A stretch of DNA of 64,000 nt from Spirodela intermedia (Eukaryota > Streptophyta > Magnoliopsida > Alismatales > Araceae): positions 2,018,759 through 2,082,758 of the forward strand of contig LR746266.1 in assembly GCA_902729315.2 (NCBI GenBank), in the 5' to 3' direction. The notes under the pieces are model-generated. The model was not told the origin of the DNA and did no database searches. It saw only the letters and a list, made by a program, of their open reading frames with translations. Each line of letters opens with the position of its first letter. Within the stretch, counting starts at the first letter, position 1. The translations under genes and the position numbers were made by a program. Positions 1-11,031 of this stretch are shown piece after piece.

Positions 1-794
1 CAGGGGGTGTATTTTAATGCATTACTGTCTGTCTGTTCGTGAAGGTATTGAACATGAACTTGTCCTGAAGGTAATCAGGTTGAGAATTTTTTCTTGATAC
101 AATCTGGCACACATGTGGCTCATGTTTGAAAGTAAGGCTGTTGATTGCATTCACACTGTAGAGCATTATGAAGAGGTGAGCAATTGGTTATAATGGAATC
201 AACTTATGCAATGAGAGCTGAACCTAGTTACAAGGAGTAAGAACTCCATGGTCATACAAAGAGCGGAACCTAAACAGGTGCTTGAGTCATTGTTTTGTTT
301 AATAATTTCTGACAGCCATTGCCAATAGTAGATGGAAATCTTAAGAAGAGTGAAATAAACATACTTTCCATGGCTTGGTACGTATTTGTGATCAGAAGCT
401 GCTAGAAATTCAGATGCTGGTAGCCATTTGTGTTTGTGATCACGAACATTGAAAATAGGTTCCATTTCGTTCCATGTGGATAAACATAATTCGGAATCTA
501 GCTCAGAATTTAAATGAAATATTGGGTTGCCTAATCATTCAGTTTTTCAGAAAAGTCCCACTGTTTGCTTTTGGTTGTTCTTATGTAAGTGAGAAGTAAT
601 AGAAGTGCATGCTTCTTCAATTCTTGTGCGTTCTACTGTGTGCTCCTGCTTTTGCTGCTGCACCTCCATCTATCTTTGGTTATCATTTATTGCCCATTTT
701 TTTCCAGGATTCGGCCATGGTCATCAAGAGCATGATTGAAAGGTACCCAGATTCAAATAACTTCAATGTCATGGCACTTACGAAGAAGATATAA
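1..794 (+). CDS. 3' end of an unidentified gene (last two exons, partial)
   Basis: The frame from base 2 is open through base 70 and ends at AAG followed by a GTAATC donor. A second exon begins at 708 after a pyrimidine-rich acceptor (TTTTTTTCCAG) and runs in the same phase to a TAA at 792-794. The two parts give about 23 and 28 residues; the second is rich in charged and hydrophobic residues (it contains IKSMIERYPDS). The gene body lies before the window. I do not recognise the family. Support is the matching phase, good splice sites and an open frame; the pieces are short, so chance cannot be excluded. The 71-707 intron contains an 88-residue antisense open frame that I treat as chance. Confidence 0.35.
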
Positions 795-3700
795 GCCTGT
801 GAACATGATATCTGAGGAAGTGACGGCAGTTTGCGAGACTCACGAATCTATGGTCGGTTGCTTCTCTATTTGTAATATTTAAGGAGGCATTTTTTTTAGA
901 TTAAGATGCTTTTTCTCAAACTGAAGTATTATTTGAATCTTTTATCTTTTCTTATGGATTCAAGAGATCCCTTATGGATCCCAAGGATTAAACTTTGGAT
1001 TTTTTGGATTCAAGTACTGTCCCTATCAGTCATTATGAATTTAAGGATTTAAATTTTATTTCATGTGAAATCAAGTAGTGTTGGCTCTAGGAGCCGAATA
1101 TGAAATCAAGCCTATTTGATTCATGATCATTTTACAGAAAGTTCATAATTTCTACAGTACTTAATTATTTCACACATATTTTGTCCTCATAAAAAGGTTG
1201 AATTGATGGTTTTAGGAGGCCTTAATGTTTTCATGATGATCATAATCTACATAATAATAGTTTAAATAAAGATTATGATTGTGGACTTAGGTACTTTGAT
1301 AATCTTAATGATTGTTATTGAGGAAGGTGTTAAATTTAATAAAGTGAAGATGAAGGGTAGGACGATAACATTGTATTCCAAGTTAAATTAGATATTTTTG
1401 TAACATTTGAAAATAACATGCATATGCTCTAAAATAATTTGTAAATTTATTGAGTATTTTATTATAATATTATCTATACATTTTGAAGTTTTTGGGAGTC
1501 TAATTGCTTTTGACAATATGCATGCATGGACGGGTATATATATATGGTGTAGACAGATGAGGGATTGAGAGTTTTGTGTATAGATGATTATGATTGATTT
1601 CGATTTCTAAGCAGAATTCAGTCAAGAGTAGAAGGGTCAATTAATACATTAGATAATATTGAAAATTTTGTTCAAAGTGTAATACTCTTTATCTATATTT
1701 GAATTTGAAAATTAGTGTCACATATGCATGTGACCATGCTAGTACTCATTGGAAAGTTTCTTGGAAGAGGAACATGGTACAACAAACCATGCATCTAAAT
1801 TCAAAGGTTATATTTTTTACAGATGTTACAATATTAATGAGTTTTTCTGGAGTTTTAACTTTTAAGTGTGGTATGTGACACATTAGACTGTTGGATGACC
1901 ATTTGGTGACCCATTATGTTGAGTATCGGAAGTATCCCAATAGGCTCTATAAAAAAGAAGGGCTTGTGCTCACTAAGTGAGAGTGTGAGAAAAAGAATTA
2001 GAGAACGTGCGATATTGTCTACAATTGTCCTCAGTGGAGTTTAAGTTAGATGTTGCATCCTTCAGCACTTGGAAACCACAGATTTATGTTGCTTAAGCTC
2101 TTCAATGACTCTTTCAAACTAAGATTTCCCAATGATAAAATCAGAAGATTGTAGTCTCCAAGATGGATTGAGTTGAATGAATAGTATAATAATATGCTTA
2201 ATTGTTGTATTTAGAGTGCACCTGAATACAAGACTCATCTTTAGTCTTAATCTAGAAATAGTTGTTGGTGCTTATCTCAACCGGTTTCCTAAAGTTGTGA
2301 ATCTAGAAGAGAAGTGAATTTCTTACATTTACCCCCCAAGAGTCATGAATTTAGAAGAAAAAGCTGAGACTTTTAATTGGACCCCCTAGAGGCATAATTT
2401 AGAAGAAAAAGGTGAGATCTCTTTAGTTTGACCCCCCTAGAGTTGTGAATCTAAAAGAAAATTCTTAAGTAGGATCTAATTGACTTAATCTTTTAAATAT
2501 AGTGATAAGGTTTTGGAAGCCTATGACTTAGCATATAATTTACTTAATGTTTTAATAAAATCCAAGGAAGTGGTGCCATATGTTGTACTTAGTATGTGGA
2601 ATATATCTCTGGCCATTTTGATCCTAGGAACTGATAAGGGAGAAGAAATTGAAAGAAAAATAAAAGAGTTAAGACACTTTCAGTTTACCCTGCTCTTGGT
2701 GATGTGCTGCCAATTCGACCACCCTCATGTGTCAACACATGAGGAGAAAGATGAAGATGAATGCTAGTATAAAAAAATCAAAATGAAACCATATGTTGAG
2801 TGGGCCATCACTCTAAAGTGTATAGAAGGATTCTGTTTTGTTGTTGAGGTTATATTCCTATACTTTTGGAATGGGCTCTTTATAGTGCCTAATGATGTCC
2901 GAAAGTTTGGCTAGATAGAATACAAAGAGGTGAAGTGAACTGTTTCTTCATATTTTTTTACATATTTTAATGTTTTTAGGTTGCTGATCTTGGTTTTGTA
3001 GCCGCTTGGCTGACATAGATAGGTGTGGATTGAGACATAGGGATGGGTCTACATAGACTGGCTCAGAGTGACATATTTCTGACTTTGGTTGACATATACT
3101 TGTTTGGATCAATACATTGGTTAACATCAATTTATAAGACAGATTTCTTGGGTCTGTCTCTCCACATAAGACACCAAAGCACAATTTTGTTTTTTCTCTT
3201 TGCTACAACATTCCCTAAAAGTTGACTTGTTGATCATTCTGTATCTATTGTCAATTTCACAACACAGTATTTTGATACTCAAATGGAGCTGATCATAATG
3301 ATATTTTTTGTTGAACACATCAGAAACCTGCTTGCATATCATTAATAATTGAAATGGACGTGGTTGCATGCGTATTGGTAGGGGTGAACATGATGTTTGA
3401 AGTGGCGAGTAAAACGATATATTTTGTGTATTACAAAGTCTGGCTAGTTCCAATGGAGAGCATTAAATAATATTAAAGTTGGTTCTTAGCAAAAAAAATA
3501 CCTGAAATTGTTATTTCTAGTTGAAAAGTTGTTATAGGGAAAGGTAGAACGTACTGATACGAACATGCATTAGAGATCCAGATTTAGAAAAGTAAATCCC
3601 TTGCTGTGTTTGGATGTGGTGGGGGCTGCTGTTATTTCTGGCATGTCCATATAGAAGATGCTCATAGCCCAGTGTTATATCATTGTGACAATGGATATAA

Positions 3701-4279
3701 TTGATCATGAGGAGAGCGTTTTCTCCATGATCTAGATCTTAGTCCGAACCTTCGTACGCTGCATAGTGACTGCTAAAGCGCTAGAAACTTGACTGAAGGT
3801 TCCGCTCGTCACACTAAATAGAAGAAGGCTGGTGTTTGCATCATTGAACTTGATATGACGCTAGGAGACTGTGCGACTAAGCATTTCTTCAAGCTGATGG
3901 AGGGATGAGTTGGTAACCAAGGAGGGAGGCCTGAAGACAAGAAAGTAAACATAAAAGGAGAATGACGTATTTTAAATTCCATCTCCGTGATGAACTTCCA
4001 CATGGAATATCAACTCGCATGACGTAAATAGAATAACACTTTACGAATATGCTGGCTTCTTTCTTCCAATACGTATTGGTTGGCCAGGAGGTACTGGCAA
4101 TCCATGTGACCCGCCCGCAATGGCATAAATAGCTGGCCGTTAGATTCTAACCAGATCGTATTCGTAATGCCAATGAATACCATGTAATAAGAAGCATGAC
4201 CCGATTGGGCTTAACCTGGGAAACGACAGAATCCACAGATGAATTCCTCCGTAAACAACCTCTCTCCCACAGACTGTTG
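795..4279. other. Intergenic stretch, no supported gene
   Basis: AT-rich sequence between the unidentified 3' exons and the PAM68-like gene. It holds the short repeats at 2287-2470 and an 84-residue open frame at 2513-2767 in which I recognise no domain. Around 1945-1960 CTCTATAAAAAAG resembles a TATA box, and the surrounding 1.3-2.9 kb could be a very old retroelement, but no primer site or conserved protein motif is visible. The small open frames at 2948-3453 and 3809-4003 show no family signature. Confidence 0.5.
2287..2470. repeat. Four imperfect tandem copies of a ~49-base unit
   Basis: A module of a C-rich run, a variant of CTAGAG..GTGAATCTAGAAGAAAA and an AT-rich tail recurs from about 2288, 2334, 2383 and 2433. 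The C-run reaches six bases in the last copy. Copies differ by several substitutions, so this is an old minisatellite or part of a decayed retroelement leader. Confidence 0.6.
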
Positions 4280-4852
4280 TCATCTCCGCTCTTCTCCCTC
4301 TTCTTCCCACAGCTTGGGCCAGTTCTTGGTCACTTCCGCCCAACCGAAGAACGAGCCCTCCCTATCTGGATCCCAGCTGGTCGACAGCGTTCCAAACGCG
4401 ATCCCCAGCGCGGACGTGCCGAACGAGAGAAGCGTGCTAGCGAAAGGCAGCCAAGTGGGCACATCCCAGACGCCATTCTCCTTCAGCACACTCATCACAT
4501 AGAGCAAACCCACGCCACCGGCCATGGGCATCCCCACGGCGAACAAGATTCGCCGCACCATCCTGTCAAAGACCACCTGGGGGATCTCCTCATCGTCGTC
4601 GTCTCCCCCGCGCTTGTTCCCACCGCCGTCGTCTTCTTCCTTCCTTCCCTTCTCTGGGACGGCGACTCCAAAGCCCCTGGCCTCCGCGGAGAGCCGCTTG
4701 GTTCTTCTGATGCACGGAAGAGGGACGAGAAACTTGGTGTTGGTGGTGGGGAAGCCCACAAGATTTCTTCTCAGAAGCGGCGGGGGGATCTTCGCCGTGG
4801 ATGATGATGAGAAAGGGAGAGAATGCAGGCGCGGTAGAGGGGTAGTGGCCAT
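4280..4852 (-). CDS. PAM68: PAM68-like chloroplast membrane protein
   Basis: A single-exon frame of 190 residues. Residues 1 to about 57 are rich in Ser, Pro, Arg and Thr and low in acidic residues, as expected of a chloroplast transit peptide. An acidic run (84-89, GDDDDEE) precedes the family core: IPQVVFDRMVRRI (90-102), membrane segment 1 (about 102-123), the loop VWDVPTWLP, membrane segment 2 (about 134-156) and the tail TSWDPDREGS..GWAEVTKNWPKLW (158-182). This layout is that of the PAM68 family (DUF3464). In Arabidopsis PAM68 helps assemble early photosystem II intermediates in the thylakoid, and its paralogue PAM68L is needed for NDH complex assembly. Which paralogue this is cannot be settled here, so the symbol is provisional. 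The start at 4852 (GCCATGGC context) gives the complete transit peptide. The length is close to the Arabidopsis protein. A 202-residue frame on the opposite strand is a GC-rich shadow. Confidence 0.93.
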   Translation of the reverse strand: MATTPLPRLHSLPFSSSSTAKIPPPLLRRNLVGFPTTNTKFLVPLPCIRRTKRLSAEARGFGVAVPEKGRKEEDDGGGNKRGGDDDDEEIPQVVFDRMVRRILFAVGMPMAGGVGLLYVMSVLKENGVWDVPTWLPFASTLLSFGTSALGIAFGTLSTSWDPDREGSFFGWAEVTKNWPKLWEEEGEERR

Positions 4853-6615
4853 GGCTCCCGGCGTTACGTTGGGTTCTCCAAAGTTGCGTTGCTTGTTCCT
4901 TGGATTCTATGGGATCTTATCCGAAGTCAGCGAACGGGTCGGGCTGCACGTTGCAGATATTTTCTTTTCATACCATCAATTTTTATATTCCTTGGACTAA
5001 TCCGCCACCAGGAACGGAAGCCCGGATTCCTGTTCGTTATGCCGACCTAACCCATAAAATGGGGAAAAAAAAGAGGTATATACATACAGGTGAGCCAGGA
5101 CGAATTTCAACACCTAAAATTAGTCATAAATTCGATTTGAGACCAGAGTGAAATAAGGTATGGTTCTTAAAAGCATAAAAACATAGGATCACATTTTGAA
5201 ATTTCTGGAACATAAATTTTGTACATATATGTTTTTTTAAAAGACGTAAATTTATCATCATTTGACCTTTTTAATCTTTTTTTTCATTTACAAAAATATT
5301 GACTCATCGTGAAACATCATTCAATAAGAAAGCCTTTTCTGATTTCTGCACTAATGATATATATAAATAAGTTGCACCACACTACAAGGCAAGTCCAGCA
5401 TAGGTTATATATTGCCCACTTCAACTTTATTCTTACGTGTCACCTACAAATAAAGATTGTCATTACAAATCAAAATGAAAGAAACTAATCTTAGAAAGGA
5501 AGGTTAACTCAAGCCCTAAGTGGGTTGACCTAGGTGAATTGACATAATTAATGGACACAACTACTATATCATCAAATTGAGGAGAGAGAAACTTCCTATA
5601 AATAGATTCTAACACATCACAAGATCAAAATTAGTCTTAGACTCTCCTACAAACATGCATACAGAACAACATAGTCAAAACTAATCAAATATACAAACTA
5701 ATTGGGTAGATTGTATGGCAAGTCAACACAAGGGTGTAATGAGTATAGGAGCCTTGAGAATTATATTGATGACATAGGATGGTAAGATAATATTGGAATG
5801 CTTAAATTATGTAATCTTAAAAGTTTAAATCACAAGAGTTGAAATGAGATAAAAATATAAGTAAAGTATATTTGAGGTAAAATAGTATGTATACAACTCA
5901 AAGTAGTGAAATAATTTTTATATACAAGGAGTAAAAATAATGGATCATACTTTAACATGTTAGAGTTATGAATTTAATGTGACTAGCAAACATTTTATGA
6001 AGCTTAAATGTTGGATGAGTCAACATAAGAGCTTTCTAGTGATAGTGTGAATTTCAGTAAATTTTCTATGAGAGAGGATAGGGCGAAGTAAGATAGAAAA
6101 CTCTTGTAAGTGGATAAAGATTGGGCAAGGCTAAATTAGTATAAAAGAGAATCTTTGTTGGGTGTTACCAAATGAGTCAACCCTATTAATGTTGTCTACA
6201 AAAAATGCTTAGAATCATATGTTAACTGGATATATCATAAATAGTCGATTCATGTCATGCTATCAGGACTATTTGAAACCAACATCCTGCTCCCTTTCTC
6301 TATATAAATATATCTTCTTCTCTCAATGTTTCTATGTGAATCTTTTTTTAAATTGGAAAATCATAGTGGGATTAGGGACTCAAATCTATATTAAAAGTAG
6401 GTTGAAATAATCAACCATATTTTAATTTCAATATAGGTTTAAGTCACTTAGGTTTCAACGAATACGAATCATGCCATTAGACTAGCATGAGCAGTGGTTT
6501 TCTTCTATGTGCACAACCTTGTTGATACATCATTTTTCTACATGACTATTTCTCTTCTCATATCATTTATGTGGATAGATAAATGTCTTTGTTAATAACA
6601 CAACACTTTCTTTAG
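4853..6615. other. Upstream region of the PAM68-like gene, then AT-rich spacer
   Basis: The first ~280 bases stay GC-richer and should contain the promoter and 5' UTR of the minus-strand PAM68-like gene; I see no clear TATA box. From about 5150 the sequence becomes AT-rich with only short chance frames (for example 6219-6410). No recognised gene or intact mobile element. Confidence 0.5.
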
Positions 6616-8362
6616 TGATAAGTCTTCATTATCATGACTTAATAATTAATAAATAATATAGTTTTATTCTTAACTGATGATAAATAGACTTATATTTGTG
6701 TTAATTTATGAAAAGTGATTTTTAGTTTGTTAATGTGAGTTTTTGGCTAATTATGTAATTTTATATAAATTTATATGATTTTTATAATCTTGTTTTTGAG
6801 GTAAATAAAGAAAAAAAATTAAAATAAAAAAATAGAAAAAGAAGGGGGGACCCATCAACAAGTTGGGCCTACAAGTGGGTCGAAAGTGTAGTCAAGTTGG
6901 AGCTACAAGTAAGGGCTTGAGTGGCTATGGACTGATGGGGGCATTGTGTCACTCCCCTTCCACGTCACTGGTGGTCAATCAGCTATGGGGCAAAAAGTGA
7001 TCGTATACGTGAGAAAGTGACTCATTACTTATAAATGTGGGATTACTATATATTTGTCCAATACTTTAGCGTACAATCGATATGAGATTAAACCCACGTT
7101 ATACCTTCCCTAGAATGATTTCGTTTATTTTAATACCTAAAATATTCCTTATTTATAACACCGATATACCATGATGATGTCACTTTATAAGGACATTAAA
7201 ATACTTATTTCAATCTCTCTTATACAAGCAAGTGACTGACGTGGGTTCAAATCCTACTAGAGCTAAAATTTGTATTTTTATCTAATTAAATTGTGACTTT
7301 CCTCTAAATCGTCGGTGAATGATTAAGTCGCCAGAATTGCTTGATCATCGATGAAAATCTTATCAACACGATTCACGGAGCATTGTTATTAAGATTACTA
7401 AACGACTTATGATAAAAGGATCGTGAATCTATCAAGTAAAGCATTTCCGATTGATCAATGAACAAGCTGTGTTGGGAAGAGGACGATCTACTAGGAGACA
7501 AGTCACTACCTCTTGAGAGCATACTAGATGCGATGAGGAGCCTCCTCTTACTGTGCGGACCTGAGGATAAAGCTCCCTGACACGTGCCATACCTCTATCC
7601 AACTTCTCTCTATCGGGTGACAGCCACTAGAGAGTCGTAAAGTCATCATTTTTCTATTTCATTGGGTGACAATTGTCGAAGATGATTCGACAACCCATTT
7701 TATTAGTCTCTAAACTTCACATGAAGATCTAGAGATTGTCTACGTCATCTGCATCTAAGGAGAGCCTTCGAGGCTATGGATACTGCACAACGATCTTACC
7801 AAATAGTTAGGATTCTGGTGCATCACTGATACATCGTCGTCGCGACACCGGAATTCTATTTTCCTATTTTCAACTTAATTTTCACTTCATTTAGTGATAA
7901 TTTATGTGATTTAAATTTATTAAGCTATTCTTCATTCAATTATGATTCTTCTAGCTTTTAGAAATTTTAATTTGATCAATTAAATTGTCTGCAATCACTT
8001 ACAAAAGAATCATCAGATGAAACTCTATTTTCGTATGTTTCACGTTCATCGGGTGTTGACGTCATCATGACGTCCGCACCCTTATTTTCCTTTTCTGTAA
8101 ATTTTAAATATATTTTATTTTTATTTATTAGTATAAAATTTATAAAAAAGTATATTCTTTAAGAAAAATTCTAAAAAGTTATTCGATATTATATTACATC
8201 CTTATGATCGACTTGGAAAATTCCTACTATTTTTGAAAATTTTACTGAATTATAATTAATATATTTTTTCAGAAATACTTTTAAATATCTAAAAATTAGT
8301 ATTTTCTAATTTTATAAATTTTAAATTTACATGATTTACTATACAACAACTAAGTCACGCCA
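6616..8362 (+). mobile_element. Solo LTR J of the TGATAAGTC family
   Basis: It starts TGATAAGTCTTC and ends in a decayed form of the family end (ACTAAGTCACGCCA), 1,747 bases, with no internal sequence on either side, so it is a solo LTR. It carries the longer LTR form: TTTATAACACCGATATACCATGATGATGTCACTTTATAAGG is present around 7150-7195 (shown here in outline only by its ends, TTTATAACACC and CACTTTATAAGG). It also has a tRNA-like B box (GGGTTCAAATCC, near 7245) and the paired TGACG sites at 8057-8074. The flanking five bases (TTTAG, CTTGA) do not match, so the target duplication has decayed or the copy has been rearranged. Confidence 0.8.
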
Positions 8363-10560
8363 CTTGACAACTCTTTTTTAAGAAGATAGATTAATTACAA
8401 GGCCTAGGCACTCTCTATTGATGGGGAACATGTTAAGTTTTGTTTAACACTAAGATTAAGAAGAGGGGGGGGTCAAATTGATATATTCTTTTCTTATTTT
8501 TTTCTTAGATAAGGTCTCTTAGAATTTTACTCATCTCTTAAGACAATGGATATGTGGATTTTTCAGTTCATTTAGAGCACTATGTTTTATAGAGGTTTTG
8601 CCAAACTAGCTACATCCACTCTTTAAGAACAAAATTATTCTTAGTTTCTAGTACTTATGATTATCCAAGGATAGTCACTCATTAATGAGCTTAGTTCCAT
8701 TGAAGATTCACCTATAATCTTCCTTCTACATTCACAACTTTATAATGCCACATTGTTGTTTCACCGAGATAGCTCCCTGAAATTTCTCTTCAAAATTTCC
8801 TTCTAGATTCACTATTAATGTGGCAGATGTGACTCATGATAAATAAAATTTTAATATCACATTTATGTCACAACAAATAATAAAATGTCATTATGGGATG
8901 ATTTCTAGAAGATGATGTTAACTTATAAATATCTAGAATTTCGATGAACAAGATGATGATCAACCCTTGATATTTGCCATCTTCTTCTCATAAGGATGTT
9001 GTCAGAAGATGGAAGGTGTTACCTTTTCAAACTAGTTGAAGATGATCATTATATACTTGAGTGATGCTCTTTAACTTGGTGTCTCATAAAGTTTGGCCAA
9101 GTAGTAAAGATCTCACAATCTCACTTATATTTTTTTATAGAAAAACTTAGTACAACTCTTGAGTCGTAGAGAGGTTAAAGATGGTTCTTCAGCTCTAATT
9201 AGTCATTAGAAAACTATTGTATTTATAGAAAAATATAATCTTAAATATTATCATATTTTTCATTATCATGGTAATATTTTAAAAAATGATTAGAAATTTA
9301 AAAAGTTGAAAACCAATAAAATATGCTATTTATAAGTTTGGATATCCTCGAGAGAAACTAATACATGAATTTTTTAAATCATGTAAATATGTAAATTGTA
9401 TTGGTCCAATCAAAGATTGAAAAAAATTCAATATTGTTAATACGACTCAGAATATATATCATGATAAGATGATGATGTATCAACCAAATCTTATTTAAAT
9501 CATGTGAAATAAAATCTGAGCATCAATTAACATCTTGATTCATAATTTATATTTTCTGATCATGATTTGATGATTCAAGATATCTAAAATAATTTTTAAA
9601 AATACATTATTTAATATTCATAAAATTATATTTGACTTAATAAGTAATGTCAATTTAATTGATTAGAATGATATCAAAATTATTCAGAAGTAATGATCTA
9701 GTGTCACAATTACACAATACACTAAGTAAACTTTCATACTCAGATTTTACTTCTTATTGTCTTGTTGATTTGGATGTATTTATCATTATTTTTCACAATA
9801 CTATATTTTGTAAATATTAACACTTTTCACGACATGATAATTTCTTACAATGAAATTAATCAAATATATAAATCTAGCATTATTAATCGCAAGTATGTTC
9901 AATGAATTCATATCTAATTATTAAACATAACTTTAAAAAATGTTTATAAACACTTTATTGTTATTCTCATATTAAATCTATTTGAGATTAGGCTTAGTTT
10001 GATCTTTTAATTGGTCTTATGAATATTTGTGATCATTAAAATATCTTTCATTTGATGTTCCAATAGAATGCCTAGTGAAAATAAGACACCCCTTGAATCT
10101 ATTAGGGTGGGAATGAGAGCATTGTTTATTAGTTTTTCTTTATTTGTAATTAAATAAGCCTTGTAAATGAAAATCTCAATTTATATTGATGAACGATAAC
10201 ATTATTATCGATAAAATAACTAACACTCATTGAACTTGAAGAACACGATTTTAGTGTCACAAAGGAGAGATCTATGGTTGAAGACAAGATGACGCCATCT
10301 ATACACCAAACCCTCTTTTTCATTTTGAGGACATTTGATGCTATTGTGAAGGTGCTCCTTAGTTCTTGCTAATTTTTACAGCTGAAAATGCATTCATTGG
10401 CTCAGGTTTTAGAGTTGACATTTACTCCTTTTACTCATTTAGTACATAAAAGAACTCCAACTATATGTATATTTTGGATTAGCAGACTCAATTAATTCTC
10501 AGAATACGTTTAAAATCTTTTAGTTCGATGAAAGGATCTCATCACAGAGTGTCCATTTTT
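8363..10560. other. AT-rich spacer before UPM1
   Basis: No gene seen. Around 8450-8475 a run AAGAAGAGGGGGGGG follows AACACTAAGATT, a context common at the polypurine tract or leader of plant retroelements, so 8.4-9.3 kb may be an old element. The rest is low-complexity AT-rich DNA. Confidence 0.45.
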
Positions 10561-10680
10561 CAGGATGCCCCCAAGTTTAGCCTGGTCTGGAAGAAGAAAT
10601 AAGGAGACAGTCAGCCTTGACACACGCAGCCCGGGTCCTACAGAGGCCCAAGCTTCGTCACCATGTTCTTTTTCCCTTTC

Positions 10681-10688
10681 TATAAACT
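10681..10688 (+). promoter_or_regulatory. Candidate TATA box of UPM1
   Basis: TATAAACT lies about 350 bases before the UPM1 start codon, in the stretch where composition changes from AT-rich to GC-rich (from about 10560). A start site roughly 30 bases downstream would give a 5' UTR of about 320 bases. Position and motif only. Confidence 0.35.
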
Positions 10689-11031
10689 ATGCACGCGCCA
10701 AAAAGATCTCATGGTTGACGTCTGGCGGTACACTGAACCTGTCCTTTCCACCGTCGAAGAGGCCGTCTTGCCTTTTCTCTGCGACTAAAAATCGAGGTCC
10801 TTAGCCGACACCAAGGAGCCGCTGACCCAACAATATACCTTTTCGAACTGGCCACCGTCACCGCCGCCATCATGCCAGAAGTCCCCTCAAATATCTTCCG
10901 ACACAGGGGACATGGCGAACAGGCCACCCAGTGCCAGGTACGGCGAGCTTTCCGCTGGTATTAATCCCAGAACCTGACATTCAGGACGGCGGAGCGGTAT
11001 AGTCGAGGTAGTGTGGCGGCGAGAACCTGAG

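Noticed and set aside
199-465. 88-residue minus-strand frame
   Set aside because: Lies in the putative intron of the left-edge gene; no motif.
2513-2767. 84-residue frame, considered as a Copia pol fragment
   Set aside because: A faint likeness around VVPYV and TDKGE could not be sustained past a few residues in any frame.
3127-3453. 108-residue minus-strand frame
   Set aside because: No domain, unusual composition, overlaps other chance frames in AT-rich DNA.
4196-4804. 202-residue plus-strand frame
   Set aside because: Exact antisense shadow of the PAM68-like gene, whose frame has transit peptide, membrane segments and family motifs.
6611-8367. Target duplication around solo LTR J
   Set aside because: TTTAG and CTTGA do not match; no duplication can be claimed.
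10565-10804. 79-residue frame upstream of UPM1
   Set aside because: It falls over the putative TATA box and 5' UTR in GC-rich DNA, without family features.
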